A DNA stretch of 64,000 nt from Nageia nagi (lineage: Eukaryota > Pinophyta), in assembly GCA_050084985.1 (NCBI GenBank), contig JBITNC010000001.1:16120001-16184000 (forward strand). The letters run 5' to 3'. Below are positions 24,709 through 36,439 of this stretch, one piece after another (the first letter of the stretch is position 1; the number at the start of each line of letters is the position of its first letter). A model generated the notes under the pieces. That model saw only the letters and a list, made by a program, of their open reading frames with translations, was not told the origin of the DNA and made no database searches. Both the position numbers and the translations under genes were made by a program.

Positions 24709-25084
24709 TATGAGAGATGTTAATGAGGAGTAGAGGCATCTTACCTACATGGGTGGTAGGATAATACCTTAAAAAGAATCTATCGATTGTCTTTTAAAAA
24801 AACCATGAAGAATGAAGATCCTTAAATCTATAAATAGGTAAGGAAAATTCCAATTTGGGAAGATTCCATGAAAGAAGAATTTTATCTCTTGATAATGAAT
24901 ATCATAGTTAATTGAAAAACCCTAAGGTATTAATATTATTATATGCAAATGGGCATAAATAAATAAATATAACCTTCATCATGATGTTAATAACATACCA
25001 TATGGTCAAGGAATAGTCACAAGTTAGAGGATTTAATTCTAATGAGATATTGGCTCCTCTATCATGATTATATTTTATTAGATT

Positions 25085-26290
25085 GGTATTCACTATTGTA
25101 GCAAATCAAGGATGGTAAGTTCACCAAATGGATGTAAAGAGACTTTTCAACTACATGGGGATTTATGTGGAGCAACCTCTTCGATTTGAAAAAGGATAGT
25201 CTAATTCATTTTATATGTAAGCTTAAGAATCCATTATATGGTTTGAAGTAATATATGAGAGCATTATATGATAACATATATATATTTATTTCTTATGAAT
25301 TCAAACTTCATTAGATGTGTATTTTAATACAACTTCTATTATAAGAAAGGATTGGTAGTGTGTCACTCATTTCTTTTTATGTTGATAACTTAGTTATTAC
25401 AATAAATTGTCCATAAGAAATCTAGGCATTCAAGAATATGTTGAAGGGAACATATGAGATGATGAATATATAACTTGTTCATTATATTATTATATTGTAA
25501 TTTACCCAAATAAAAAAAGTATACTTCTTTGTATAACTCTAAATATGTTAGGCACATATAGAAAACAAAAGATGGAATAGTACAAGCTCCTTAAGACACT
25601 TATTAGCTCCTTGAGTGAAGCTTGTGGTTGATAAATATGGCCCAAAGACTCTAAGATGGATGCACCTCTTTTTAGGTCCATGGTGGGAAGTATTTATTAT
25701 TCACAAATACAATGTTTGATATTACATATATGACTTAATACCATATGATTCACATTAGAAGATAACCAAACATTCTCAATATATCTAAAAGGTACTTATG
25801 TGAAATGAATCGTGTGCAAGAATGATTATGACATCATGTTATTTAGATATTATATTGGATATCTACACCAAGTTTTGTATTTTCATATGGGATTTATCCT
25901 ACCAATTTATCATGTAAGTATCAAGATATATTTATTATATCTTTAATGGAAGCAACGTATCAAAGTATTGTTTATACAACTCAAAAGTTAATGTAGCTAT
26001 GATAGTTCTTGAAGGATGTTAGCTTTGAGTAAAATGATCCTACACTTCTACTTATGTATAATAAATATGCCATGGTACCCATAAAAATCTTTTTATACAT
26101 AAAAATACTAAGCACATTGAGATTCACATATAATACATACAATGCTTAATACTGTTAAACAAAAAGGAGCTTCAATATGTACCTATCAAGGATAACTTTG
26201 CAAATATACTCACCAAAGACTTTGTAGAGGTGATATTTTTTGGATTTCAAGAGGACTTGGAGTTTCAAATATAAAGAGACATTTTAGGTG
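25085..26290 (+). pseudogene. Copia RT and RNase H remnant (copia B)
   Basis: RT pieces: HQMDVKRLFNYMGIYVEQP (25105-25190), CKLKNPLYGLK then a stop then YMRALYDN (25212-25275), and LYVDNLVITIN near 25380 (the catalytic YVDD reads YVDN). RNase H tail: HIEIHI and VPIKDNFANILTKDF-like codons at 26105-26235. Gag, protease and integrase are missing upstream; only 24709-25084 of unassigned DNA separates it from the LTR candidate. Heavily broken. Confidence 0.75.
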
Positions 26291-26336
26291 TTATTCCAAT
26301 ACATTCTATTAATCCTTATTACACCTTTAAGTATGG

Positions 26337-26520
26337 TGTTAGAAAGTAAGGTTTCATTAATAATATCATTATATTAAACACTTAACACTTTAAAATATTT
26401 TTATTTTATTTTTTATACATCAATATATTATGCCCATTGATACATTTATACTAATCAACACTTTATTATGTGAGCCATAATGTATTAGGATTTGTGTATA
26501 AATACCACCTACCTTTGGCA
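26337..26520 (+). repeat. Candidate LTR of copia B
   Basis: Starts TGTTAGAAAG just after the RNase H remnant and ends CTTTGGCA, followed at 26523 by TTGGTATCATC, a PBS-like sequence. A TATAAATACC box lies at about 26497-26506. Being both downstream of pol and upstream of a PBS, it could be shared by two element copies. Only one copy is seen, so the call rests on the ends and context. Confidence 0.35.
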
Positions 26521-28778
26521 TATTGGTATCATCTTTAATAATCTTTCTTTTCTCATAATCTTATCATTATTATTAAGGACTATTACCCACATATATCCTC
26601 CTTAAATATATTTTTAATAAAAATACTTTAAATATCATCTTAAGGGGTTTATCTTTTATTATTCCATAGTCACCCACACATATTATTAGCTTTTTATTTA
26701 GTAGCATCAAGCTCAATATTCCTAATTTTTTCATAATATTAACATAAAAGTGGTTCACAAGAATTTGGATGAGAATTTCAAGTTAGAAATAAATGTTTTA
26801 TAAGAGTGTAAAATAAATAATATTTGATGTAGTAAGATTTAAGGGAATAGTTTGATTTGTAAGGCTTCATCATGGGAGAATGTTGTACATGATTAAGTGT
26901 AATCTTGAAGATGCATATATGATCTTTTCTATATAGAAATAGTTAAAGCTTTAGGATATTGAGCTTTTAAGGAATAAGTTAAAGGCTATAGGAAGCCAAA
27001 AAGTGTTAATTAAGGATTTATAATCTAAGTGATAAATCCTAAACCTATTAAATATATTCATAATTTATTGTCATAAGATTGAATCGGATTTGATGGTTTT
27101 GGTTAAGTTCGTGCAGATTGAAGGTATTATGAAATTGGGAGTAGTTTAATTTACTTATTTATGGAGGGAAGAATGAGTTAGTATTTTGACACATTGGGAT
27201 AAGATGAAATATTTGTATGGTTTAGATCATCTAATACAACACTAGGTTCGTTAGGCATACCAAGATTTAATTGTTTCATCACTTGATTAAGGGACTCACA
27301 AGATGAAGGTTTTATTTAAAGGAACTAAAAAATTGACTTTATCATGGGATAATTTTTAAAATTATGGTAGTTATCATATAAAAGAAGAAAAACCTTAAGT
27401 TTCAATATAAGCATTGAACCATAAAAATAATTTTAACAAAAAAGTATGAATGATAAAAATACTCCAAATATTCATAAAGAGTTGACAAAATTTGATTCAC
27501 CTAAATATAGAATTTAATGTAAGCACTAGGGCTAGGCTAATGCTATTTTGGTTATCTACTTTTCAGATAGAATCTAAAAAAATGCCACTATTTTAATTGA
27601 TAATACACAATAGATATCATAATAATAAATATATACTAAAAGTATTAAAATTGATAATAAATGATAAACTAATTATATTTATCTATTACCTAAGAATCTT
27701 GAATATCCCAAGTGGAAGGATATAAAATATATGAGCATTTCACTCTTCTAAAATTCAAGTTCTAAAATTGTTTACATAGATTCTAGAATTAAAACTCTAC
27801 TTATGATTTTCACTTTTTACCATGTTACGAATGTGTAGGATAGGTTTCATGTAAAAATAATGACAAGGCCTCCTCAAAAGGTATCAAGAGAAAGGAGGTG
27901 ATATGTTAATATCAAAGAAAAGGGAAATACAATATCTCTAAGCTCTTGTTATGATAAGATTCAATAAACATCAAGCAATCATGAGATGTAAGGAATAATA
28001 TAAAAATATGAGAAAAAATAATAAATTATATTAACATCCACTGGAGATCAACTGATCTATGGGACGGACAACTTGCAGTAGACTATTACATAGCATGTAT
28101 GTCTCATATTGGGAATGGAATATGGGACATAGATCGCAACAAGGTCAACACATGAGAGATTTATCTTGAATATATGTAAAGCCATATGATACCAAAATAC
28201 CAAGAATAAGATTGTTCAATCACACCAAAGATAGAAATATTCTATCATATTTCTTTTGAAGATTATGATGTCTCTCAATAAAAAATCAAATTTCAAATGG
28301 TAAGTGATAATCTTTTTATATAATTCTAAATGATGCTTAAATATTATATTTTTCACATGCTAACTATAAACACATATATAACCAATCCCAAGATAATATA
28401 CATTAACCTGAATAAATACACAAAATACCAAAATTGCATGCAAATAAAATATTAAAATATTCTACACTAAAATAAAATTTCTTAAAAATATGAATAAATC
28501 ATACTTTAAAATTCTCAATAAGTTTAAGGATATATAAACTAGCTTAGATATCTCAAAGATATATATCTAAAATGATAAGAGATATCAATCTCGAGGCACC
28601 TATCTTACAAATATTATGCTACAAGTATTTTACATTATAAATATTTGTAGTAAATATAGAGATATGTACAAAGATTACAAATATTATAACAAATAGATAG
28701 AGAGATTAACAACAAATATAAAGAGATTATAGAGATTCAAAGCAAACATACCTTCCTTTCTTCAAAGAGACAAAATAG
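26521..28778 (+). other. Decayed DNA with possible copia scraps
   Basis: No intact gene. Around 27770-27960 the three-frame translation faintly resembles the copia protease region (NDKASSKGIK, GNTISLSS), in the position expected after a PBS at 26523, but this is weak. 28320-28770 is very AT-rich without any recognisable feature. Confidence 0.3.
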
Positions 28779-28791
28779 ATTCTCACTATAA

Positions 28792-30199
28792 TATTTTTTT
28801 GATGAAAAATGTATTTATATTAATAAAATATTTTACAATAAAAAAGAAGTTGTGGATGGTACCCAACATAACCCAAAAATGTTAACTCCTAATCCTAACC
28901 ATGAATTAGGTAAATATGTCAAAATATCAAAGTCAAATTAACCCTCCACCAAGGTTAAGACAACAACCAAAATATCAACCAAACATTAAAATATCTATAT
29001 ATGGTAACCACATAGAACATTGATAGAAAATATTAATTTGCTTCATGAGAAGACCCCTTGGGAGAAGTCATTGAATCTAGCATGCATTGCCACTCATTGG
29101 TAGGGATAGGTTGCAAGTCCCAACCATCATTAGCTTAAAAGGGGCTTTCATCCTTTGCTTCAGTATCTCCCCACCCCATGGTTGGTTGCTCAGGGGATGG
29201 TGGTCGCGACCAACCTCATTGGTCAGGAAGGGAAGTTTCTTTTTGCACAAGCCAACCAATGAGAGGGGAAACATGTGGTGGCATATTCCAACCTCTGAAC
29301 TACCGAGAGGAGATTGCTCTTGCATCATTGAATCTTATTTGTACCATTGGTGGTTCGAATGTTTAGATCATGAGCGTGAAAAGGGCCAACTATATGAACT
29401 AGATCTTGGATGATCTTGAGATGCATTGTTGGGGGGTAGCTTGGTGACAGCACATAGGGCATTTCCCCAATGCTCTAGAAGGGTATAAAGGTGAGAAAGC
29501 TCAAGCTCCATCTTGTGCACTTAGTCCATAATTTGTAGCCACAAATAAAAAAAGATTATGAGCTTGTCAAAGAGAGAAAACTCAATGGTAGGAGTTGAAT
29601 TCTGGAACATAATATTGTTTCTAGACTTCCATATGTGAAATAACAATCTAGTATGAAAAATGTACCAAACTTCCCATAGAGGCAACGTAAGGATGAATGA
29701 ATCCCTAAGAAGTGCATGTTGCCAAGAACGGGTATGGGCATGTGGGAGGGGGAAAGAAAGAGGAAAGCCCATGCCCAAGCAACTTTGGAACATCTACAAG
29801 ATAAAAAAATATGCAGACATGATTCATGTTCATTGTAGAAGGGGCAATGTGAGTCAACCACACCTAAATGTTGGAGACGAGACCTTAAGGGAAGATCTTG
29901 GTAAAGCAAGATAAAAACAAAAAAAAAAGATTTATTGGGATAAATATAAGATTCCCATATAGAAGAGAAGCATTGTTTCCATTTTGTCTATTTGGAGATG
30001 AGATTCCATTTTTCATTCAATTGATGGACGTTAGGGGAACTTGATGAGAACCAATTATAGCCAAAAGAGGCTTTGTAATGCTAAAGAGGTAACTTCTAGG
30101 AAGCCACTCCAATTTTATGGAGCATGGAAAATGGAGTGAGCTCCGAAACAATATCATATGTAGCTTTGTCTCCATTAGTAAATTGAAAAGCATGCTTGA
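28792..30199 (-). mobile_element. 5'-truncated L1-type LINE
   Basis: The insertion is flanked by a 13 bp direct repeat ATTCTCACTATAA (28779-28791 and 30200-30212). At the low-coordinate end, TATTTTTTTGATGAA reads on the minus strand as a TTCATCAAAAAAA tail, the usual 3' end of plant LINEs. On the minus strand, frames at 29556-30199 encode the end of ORF2: KWKQCFSSIWESYIYPNKS, LPLRSRLQHLGVVDSHCPF, HIFLSCRCS. Truncation at the 5' side is normal for target-primed reverse transcription. Confidence 0.85.
29521..29935 (-). pseudogene. LINE ORF2 C-terminus, zf-RVT domain
   Basis: The segment LYQDLPLRSRLQHLG...CPFYNEHESCLHIFLSC followed by HIWKSRNNIMFQN in the neighbouring frame is the reverse transcriptase zinc-binding (zf-RVT) region plus the W-x-x-R-N motif that ends plant L1 ORF2. 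The second Cys of CPxC reads Tyr, and a frameshift separates the two halves, so it is not functional. Plus-strand frames here are shadows. Confidence 0.75.
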
Positions 30200-30212
30200 A
30201 TTCTCACTATAA

Positions 30213-31450
30213 ATATTCTTTGTTGTTTATGTTTTAGAGATAGATTTTTTGTTAATGTATATTCTTTAGCTTTTATACAATTCTTATTTAAATTTTTTAA
30301 ATATAAGCTAAATTAATTTTTATGCAAATATTAATCAAGTTTTTAAACTTGGTTGAATCATTTTATAAAAAATTTCAGAGTCAAACATTTGAATCCTTGC
30401 CCTCCCCACCTTACCATTGTAGATACGCCTCTCGCCTCTCAATGTAAATATAAAATAAATATACACTTAATTAAAATTATTGAATTTAAAATAATACTTT
30501 TTAAATAATTATTTAAAAAAAATCAAATGTATTTATAATATATCACTAAATCAAGAAAAGATGATAATGTATCCCTTTCTTTTAGATATATTTGAAAAAT
30601 ATAGTAAAAGAAAAATTGTTATTGATTGCAAGTGCCAAAAATTTAATTCAAAATTGACCTTTAAATGACTAAGTAGAATTCCAAAAATTCTGCTATCAAA
30701 ATTCACCTCTAGATCATCAAGAATTCCAAAACTTCTACTATCATATTTTTTAAATACTTATGTAAATAATATTTACTTAAAAATGTTTTAAATATACTTA
30801 TAGTATATCAATAAATCAAGAAAAGATGAACGATATACTCCTCCTTTCAAATTTATTTAAAATATATAAAAAACTGTTATTGATTGCAATTACCAAAAAT
30901 TCTAACCGCTGAATCATTAAGTCATTCAACCATCTTTACCAACTTACCAAAGATGCCAACTATAATCTTATCATATAAACTAATTATGTTTCCTCTGTTT
31001 CTCAAAGCAGTCAATGAAATTTAATTTACTATATATTAAAGAAACTGCCATAAATGAAAATGTAAAGTTACTACTTTCTTAATTTATTTTAAGTTTCTTA
31101 GAATAAGTCACAAGGCTCACTTGACCTGAAAGGACATTCTTATTAAAGTTCAAAATATTCTAAAGCTGGCAAAACTTAAAAATCTACCTATACCTTTTGG
31201 CTTTATGCCTTTGTGCCTGCCACTATACTTCAAAAAGTCCCATAGTCAAAAAAAAAAAATTCTCAGCAGTTGTTCTTCTCATTGTTAGGTGGTGAGGATT
31301 AAGGGATACGGTCGATGTGTATATTCTGATCTAAGCTTTTGCAATATAAACAAATGCTTAATATCATGGTCTGGTACATGGCAATTTTTTTTAATGCAAC
31401 TTCATCTAATACACTTGAATTGTATATATATATATATATAAAATCCTAAT
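30213..31450. other. Intergenic AT-rich DNA upstream of the host gene
   Basis: No coding potential. Contains the diverged duplication listed at 30505-30930 and a poly-A run near 31250. The last part (31422-31440) is a short TA repeat. Confidence 0.5.
30505..30930 (+). repeat. Diverged ~260 bp tandem duplication
   Basis: AATCAAGAAAAGATGA and TGTTATTGATTGCAA blocks appear in the same order at 30505-30645 and 30765-30890, with AT-rich filler. Non-coding. Confidence 0.6.
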
Positions 31451-31460
31451 TCATTCTTGT

Positions 31461-31856
31461 ATGGTTTTATCTACACTTACTCCCTTCTGTGCATCAATGC
31501 TGCATGGCAGGGAAAAGATTAACAGCCATATACCCCACATAGATCACTTGCCAATGCAGGCTACTTTTGGTGTTTGTATGAAAAAAGTCAGATATAAAGC
31601 TGGGCATATACAAGTTACAACAACATCCGTAACCCAGAGTCCCCGGCATCCGAACGCGTGGAAGATCTCTTTATTCATGTGTACTCAAATCTTTTCTATC
31701 CAGACAATTTCTTTGACGTGCTTTAAGGTCAATTCAGGCCTAGAAGCAATACATAATGTAGTTCACATGGGGATGGAGACAACAGTCATTCCGAAATTTC
31801 TTTTTGACTATCTTTATGAGGGTGGGGACTCACTGGTGTGGTGTGATGGATTTTAG
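31461..31856 (+). other. 131-codon open frame of unknown status
   Basis: Less AT-rich than its surroundings and open for 131 codons from an ATG. Its product (MVLSTLTPFCASMLHGREK...) has no family I recognise and no recurring motif. It lies 1.2 kb upstream of the host gene's ATG, on the same strand. It may be part of that gene's 5' untranslated exon or promoter rather than a protein-coding gene. Confidence 0.2.
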
Positions 31857-32006
31857 CATAGTACAAGTCCTCTTCATTGCCCTCTTGTGTGCCATCATTG
31901 TCTAGCATTGGATGTCATAATGGACGTGGGATAGTTGAAGTGATGTTAGATTTAGTTTATTAAACCATGGCGTTGCTGATAATGGGTTGTGGTATTTTGG
32001 ATTTTT

Positions 32007-32605
32007 CACTGGAAGCATTGGGTTTAGTTATCTGTGCTCCTAGATTAGTAAGTCATCAGTAAAGAAGTTGGATATTTTTGTTTTTGTAGAGTGAATCATT
32101 GGGTTTGATCATCATAATAGATAAGAAAAAAAGAGGATTTTTGTGTAAAGTGGGCGAATGGGAAATATTGTGGAATAAGATCATTCAGCGTCAAGCATTT
32201 TGTTTGTCAATTGGGGTATAGGATTAAAGGATATCAACAGGAAAGATTGGAATGGTCACTTCAAGAATTGTGTTTCCTGAATTGGTTTATTGGATTGATA
32301 AAAGATCAGTAGGAAAATAGGATTTGTTAGATTCTGAGTCAGTGCTTTCAAGTGGGTTATTGGTTTTATTAGTAAGTGATTAATAGGGAAAATAGGACTG
32401 TTTTTTAATGTGAAGTATTGGGTTTTACGCAAGTGGGCTATTGGATTAATGAGAGTTTAGTGTGAGACACTGGGCTTCTCCACGTAGCCATTGGATTGCA
32501 AATAAATATTTAGGAAAACGAGAGATCATTAGCAAAATTGGATTTTCAGTGTGAAGCAGTTGGCTTTCCTGAATTAAGGTTGCCTAGCGTGAGGGATTGG
32601 GTTTC
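32007..32605 (+). repeat. Degenerate ~75 bp tandem repeat upstream of the zinc-finger gene
   Basis: A recurring anchor like GTGAAGCATTGGGTTT appears at about 32011, 32091, 32191, 32261, 32334, 32409, 32461, 32551 and 32588, mostly 50-100 bp apart. Between anchors come variants of TTATTGGATTAAT and GGAAAATAGGATTTTT. Units are strongly diverged. The block lies ~450-1050 bp before the start codon, in likely promoter or 5' leader DNA. Confidence 0.6.
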
Positions 32606-33058
32606 CTCATGCATTTACGATTTCCCTGGTGGACATGCTTGGGTAGGGCTTACTTGACTGTTCTTTATCAGGCATTGCTTGCTCAATTGGTTTATGGTAC
32701 TTTTCTTTATTGCTAGGGAAGAGTTAAGAGTCCTAAAGAGCTGGGCCATTGTATTTTTACTTAGTTTCGTTGCACATTTTGAGTGTTAGGAACTTACCAA
32801 ACATTGTATGTTGTACTAAAGGTGGCAATCATGATTTGTGATTTTGGGTGTCAATGTTTTTCGATGAGGTGAATGAGATTGTGGAGGCTGTTAGACTCTG
32901 GTTTTCAGACAAATATACCTTTTTATTTTCTGTGTATCTTTAAAAGGTTTCGATCTTCAAGTAGTCTTGAAGAAATCATAAGCAGTTGCTTTATGATGGA
33001 ATGAGGCATTAATTTTTTAAGCGTACTCTGATCTAGTAGTGCACCTAAACGAACATCA

Positions 33059-35809
33059 ATGGCACAGGCAAAGTTGTTTCTCAAAGGCTTCTTGTCCATG
33101 GGATTGTTTATCCTGCAGCTTCTAGGTTGTTTATTTGTGACTGCTCTTCCTGTCAGCAAGAAAAGGAGGTCTTCAGATCATAAGATCTCATCATGGTCCT
33201 CAATCAAGAAGTTTCTTACATGTAAGGGTGACACCAAAGAGGTGCATGATCCTCAAAAAGAGGCAAAGAAATCACCCAAGGGTTATCACATGGGATGCAC
33301 AGGGTCCTTTTGCAATCTGAGGGATATTGTTCATGGGAATACGAGAGTCATGCATAGGTCACCTGAAACATCCCCTGAGAATTCTTCAAGGTCATCTCAG
33401 GAGATAGTAGTTTCGGAGAATAGCAGAGTCTCCATGGGTTCAAGCACAAGGTCTATCACATCGCCGAAGCCTGCACACTTCACAGTGCAGGAGGCTCAAG
33501 GGTCTTTCAGAGGAGTACATCTTAAAAAGTTCTCTGGATGCTACGAATGCCATGTTATTGTTGATCCCTTTGAGTCCATGTCAAGGGATTCCTCTCTAAG
33601 AACTACAATCTATGCCTGCCCAACATGTGGGGAGATCTTTAGCAAGTCTGAAGCACTAGAGCAGCATCAAACCATAAAGCATGCAGGTGATTATAATGTT
33701 TGGATTCTGTGTTAGCTTAACGAAATTCCTTTTTGACAGAATTGGTATATTACACATAGGACCAATGAATGGATTTATTTGTTATTTTTTTTTATTTTAT
33801 TGCTTTGTATTTGTTTTGGCTTGAATATGATTAAAAATCAGAGTACGTTGGTCAATGTCCTTATATAATAGTTTTAATTTATCTCGAAATATATTTTAAT
33901 TATTTATTTTTGTATGCAATTATACTTCAACACCTTACATTGACTGTAACTTTGTCATTCACACACCCAAAGGTTGTCCGTAAATTTGTTCTCAAGTAGG
34001 GCTTACAGAGCACTATTTCTCTTCTGTACTCAAGCCAAGAGATCCAAAGGCCAGTTGAAGTAGACACATTATTTCTGTGCCAAAGGATATCAGAACATAC
34101 TCAAGTTAATAGGTCACATGAACAATTCAAAGAATTTACTTAAGAGAATAGTTCATTATAGGTTGGTTTGAGGTCTTTTGATGCATCATGTGTCTTCTGG
34201 TATTGATTACATGTCGGGTGCATTAAGGACATGGGGTTGAAACCAATGGCTTGAAAACTATAGTTAGTTTCATTTAAAACAGTTTTGAAAACGAACCCAA
34301 GTGTCTTTCGTCCAGTAGTAAGTCCAGAGTATTTTAGTGTGGAATCTGATCATAAGGATGTGATATTGTATTTAAAAGTTCGTAGATCATGGATAGCCAT
34401 AAAATATGACCACATGCCAGACAGGTTCATGAACTAGAACACTATTAATTAGTTTGTAGGTTCCAGACATTGCATAAAAGACGAAAAGTTAGAGAGCGTT
34501 CACCAGCCATATGAATATATCTATGGTGGCTACTTCCTTGGTTCTGAATGTCTAGCTGTAAGTTAGAATGCTTGTTACCATTTGGAGGGATTGTTGCCAT
34601 GATATCCAGTCCAAACTCCAAATCCTAACTGGTAATGCTATTTCATTATGCCATAGTTTCCTACTTGGGTGTACAAACTATATTTATGTACATAAATGAC
34701 CCTTGCAAGGAACCGAGACTAAACATGCGTGAAAAACTACAAGCAGTAAATGTAGCCATCGAATCTGAGCAAGTTAATCCCTGGTTCTAGTCTGAAGGCT
34801 TGCTGTGGAGGAAGAAGCCTATGACTTTCCATATGCAAGCTCTGTATGATTTTTGTCATAAGTTATTGCTGAAAATGCTTAATTCTCACTTAAATTTTTT
34901 GTTGACAACATTTCAGTTTTGTCTACATTGAAATAGTTAAGCACAGAAAATTAATCAGACGTTTTCTATGTTCTATTGTTACTCGACTGTAACTTGGCAT
35001 CCTTCTGTAACCCTTGGCTTGCTTTGGCAGTTTGCAGACATTAATACAATTCTTTCTTTGTTTTTCATACTGGAGATTGCTTAAAACAACTGGACATTGG
35101 AACGTATTGTGTTGAAATTCGACTATGTTACATTGTCAGACATATGCTTTAAATAAATTTGACCATTTCTTGGTTTGTTATCTGTGCAGTAATAGAATTG
35201 GCTCATGATGATTCGGCCCGGAACATTGTGGATATCATCTTCCAAACCAGCTGGCTAAAGAAGGAGACACCATGCAAAATAGAGAGGATTCTTAAAGTCC
35301 AAAATAGTCAGAGAACTATCAACAAGTTTGAGGATTACAGAGATATGGTAAAGGCTAAAGCCAACAAGTTGGCCAAGAAACACCCAAGGTGCATTGCAGA
35401 TGGCAATGAGTTGCTTCGCTTCCATTGCACCACATTGGCCTGTTCTCTTGGCATGAATGGTCTCTGTAGCCTATGCACTCTGCCATATTGCAATGTTTGT
35501 AATGTCATTCGACATGGCTTCTCGTCAAAACTTGAGAATGGCAAAGGACTCTACACCACAGCAAGCAGTGGCAAAGCACATGATTCCATTGAGCTAACTG
35601 ATGAGGATACCTTGAAGGCCAAGAGGGCAATGTTGGTTTGCAGAGTTATTGCAGGCAGGGTGAGCAAGCCCCAAGACCAAGATGAGTTTGGTTATGGTGG
35701 ATTTGATTCAGTGGCAGGTGAGGCAGGAGTCTACTCTAACTTGGATGAGCTCGTTGTGTTTAATCCCAAGGCAGTGCTTCCTTGTTTTGTTGTATTGTAC
35801 AAGGCCTGA
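33059..35809 (+). CDS. C2H2 zinc-finger protein with PARP-fold-like C-terminus
   Basis: Two coding exons, 33059-33686 and 35190-35809, joined at GCAG|gtgatt and ctgtgcag|TAATAG. The split codon gives Val, so the text reads QTIKHA-VIELAHD. Product: 415 residues. A C2H2 finger is formed by C187, C190, H203 and H208 (CPTCGEIF...HQTIKH), after the motif SGCYECHVIVDP (160-170). The C-terminal half has NELLRFHCTT (282-291), CSLCTLPYCNVC (302-313), GLYTTASSGKAHD, and YSNLDELVVFNPKAVLPCFVV near the end. This is the plant family that includes Arabidopsis At1g75710-like proteins (recognised from memory); the C-terminus is classed with the ADP-ribosylation/PARP fold, and FHCTT matches the HGT position, but enzymatic activity is not established. 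Residues 46-65 (SSWSSIKKFLTCK...EVHDP) match the usual N-terminus, so residues 1-45, with a hydrophobic stretch at 11-31, are an extension. An in-frame TGA at 33029-33031 excludes an earlier start in the same exon. Confidence 0.9.
33687..35189 (+). other. Intron of the zinc-finger gene
   Basis: 1503 bp, GT...AG, phase 1. It falls right after the second histidine of the finger. AT-rich, with no repeat element recognised inside. Confidence 0.85.
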
Positions 35810-36136
35810 TTACAAGGCTTGTGTTGTAGATGGTGTTTGGTAATCTTGTATTTCATGTCTCATAGTGTTCTTCTAAGCAAAAGCATTCACTTTTTCACCA
35901 CTTTTCCATCTTCCTTTGCAAGGGATGGATATTGATGAATTCAGTCGTTCATCAGCTATCTTTGGTATATCCATTGGATGTCATGAACCAACACTGTTGG
36001 AGAATACTAAGCCCATTGGATATATGAAAGCACATCATAGATAAGGATGGTCATTCATCTATATAGTGGTCTGTCACAGGCAGATCAAGGCCTAGCGATC
36101 TTCTACACGTATTCAACAAGGAGTTGTGAAAAAGGC

Positions 36137-36142
36137 AATAAA
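36137..36142 (+). terminator. Candidate polyadenylation signal
   Basis: AATAAA about 330 bp after the stop codon of the zinc-finger gene. A second AATAAA at 36379-36384 is an equally good candidate. The end of the transcript cannot be fixed from sequence alone. Confidence 0.3.
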
Positions 36143-36439
36143 AATGCAATGGAGATGAGAGGAGTGCATGGAGGTGGTAGCATCTTGCTGCAATTGTGTG
36201 AATGATTTGCTGCTTGTTTTTTGAATATATAGTCTCAAGGTAAGAGATTATTCACTAGAGTTAACAAGTATTTCCATATATAAATATAATTAGCTATAGA
36301 GAAGTTAATAGGAAGAAGTGGTGATCTCCTTGAGAGCTCCTTGGTTTACTTCTTGTATGTATATGTAATGGCATTTTTAATAAATACTAATAGATGTTTA
36401 CGCTTCTTTTGTAATTGCTTGCTTGTTGGGTCTTTTGCT

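Noticed and set aside
29087-29413. Plus-strand frames of 108 and 62 codons
   Set aside because: Antisense to the LINE 3' region; no motif, and LINE orientation is fixed by its tail and zf-RVT domain.
31422-31442. TA run as a TATA box of the zinc-finger gene
   Set aside because: It is a simple microsatellite 1.6 kb before the ATG; without a transcript start it cannot be called a promoter.
32923-33159. Minus-strand 78-codon frame over the zinc-finger gene's start
   Set aside because: Overlaps the well-supported exon 1 on the other strand; no homology features.
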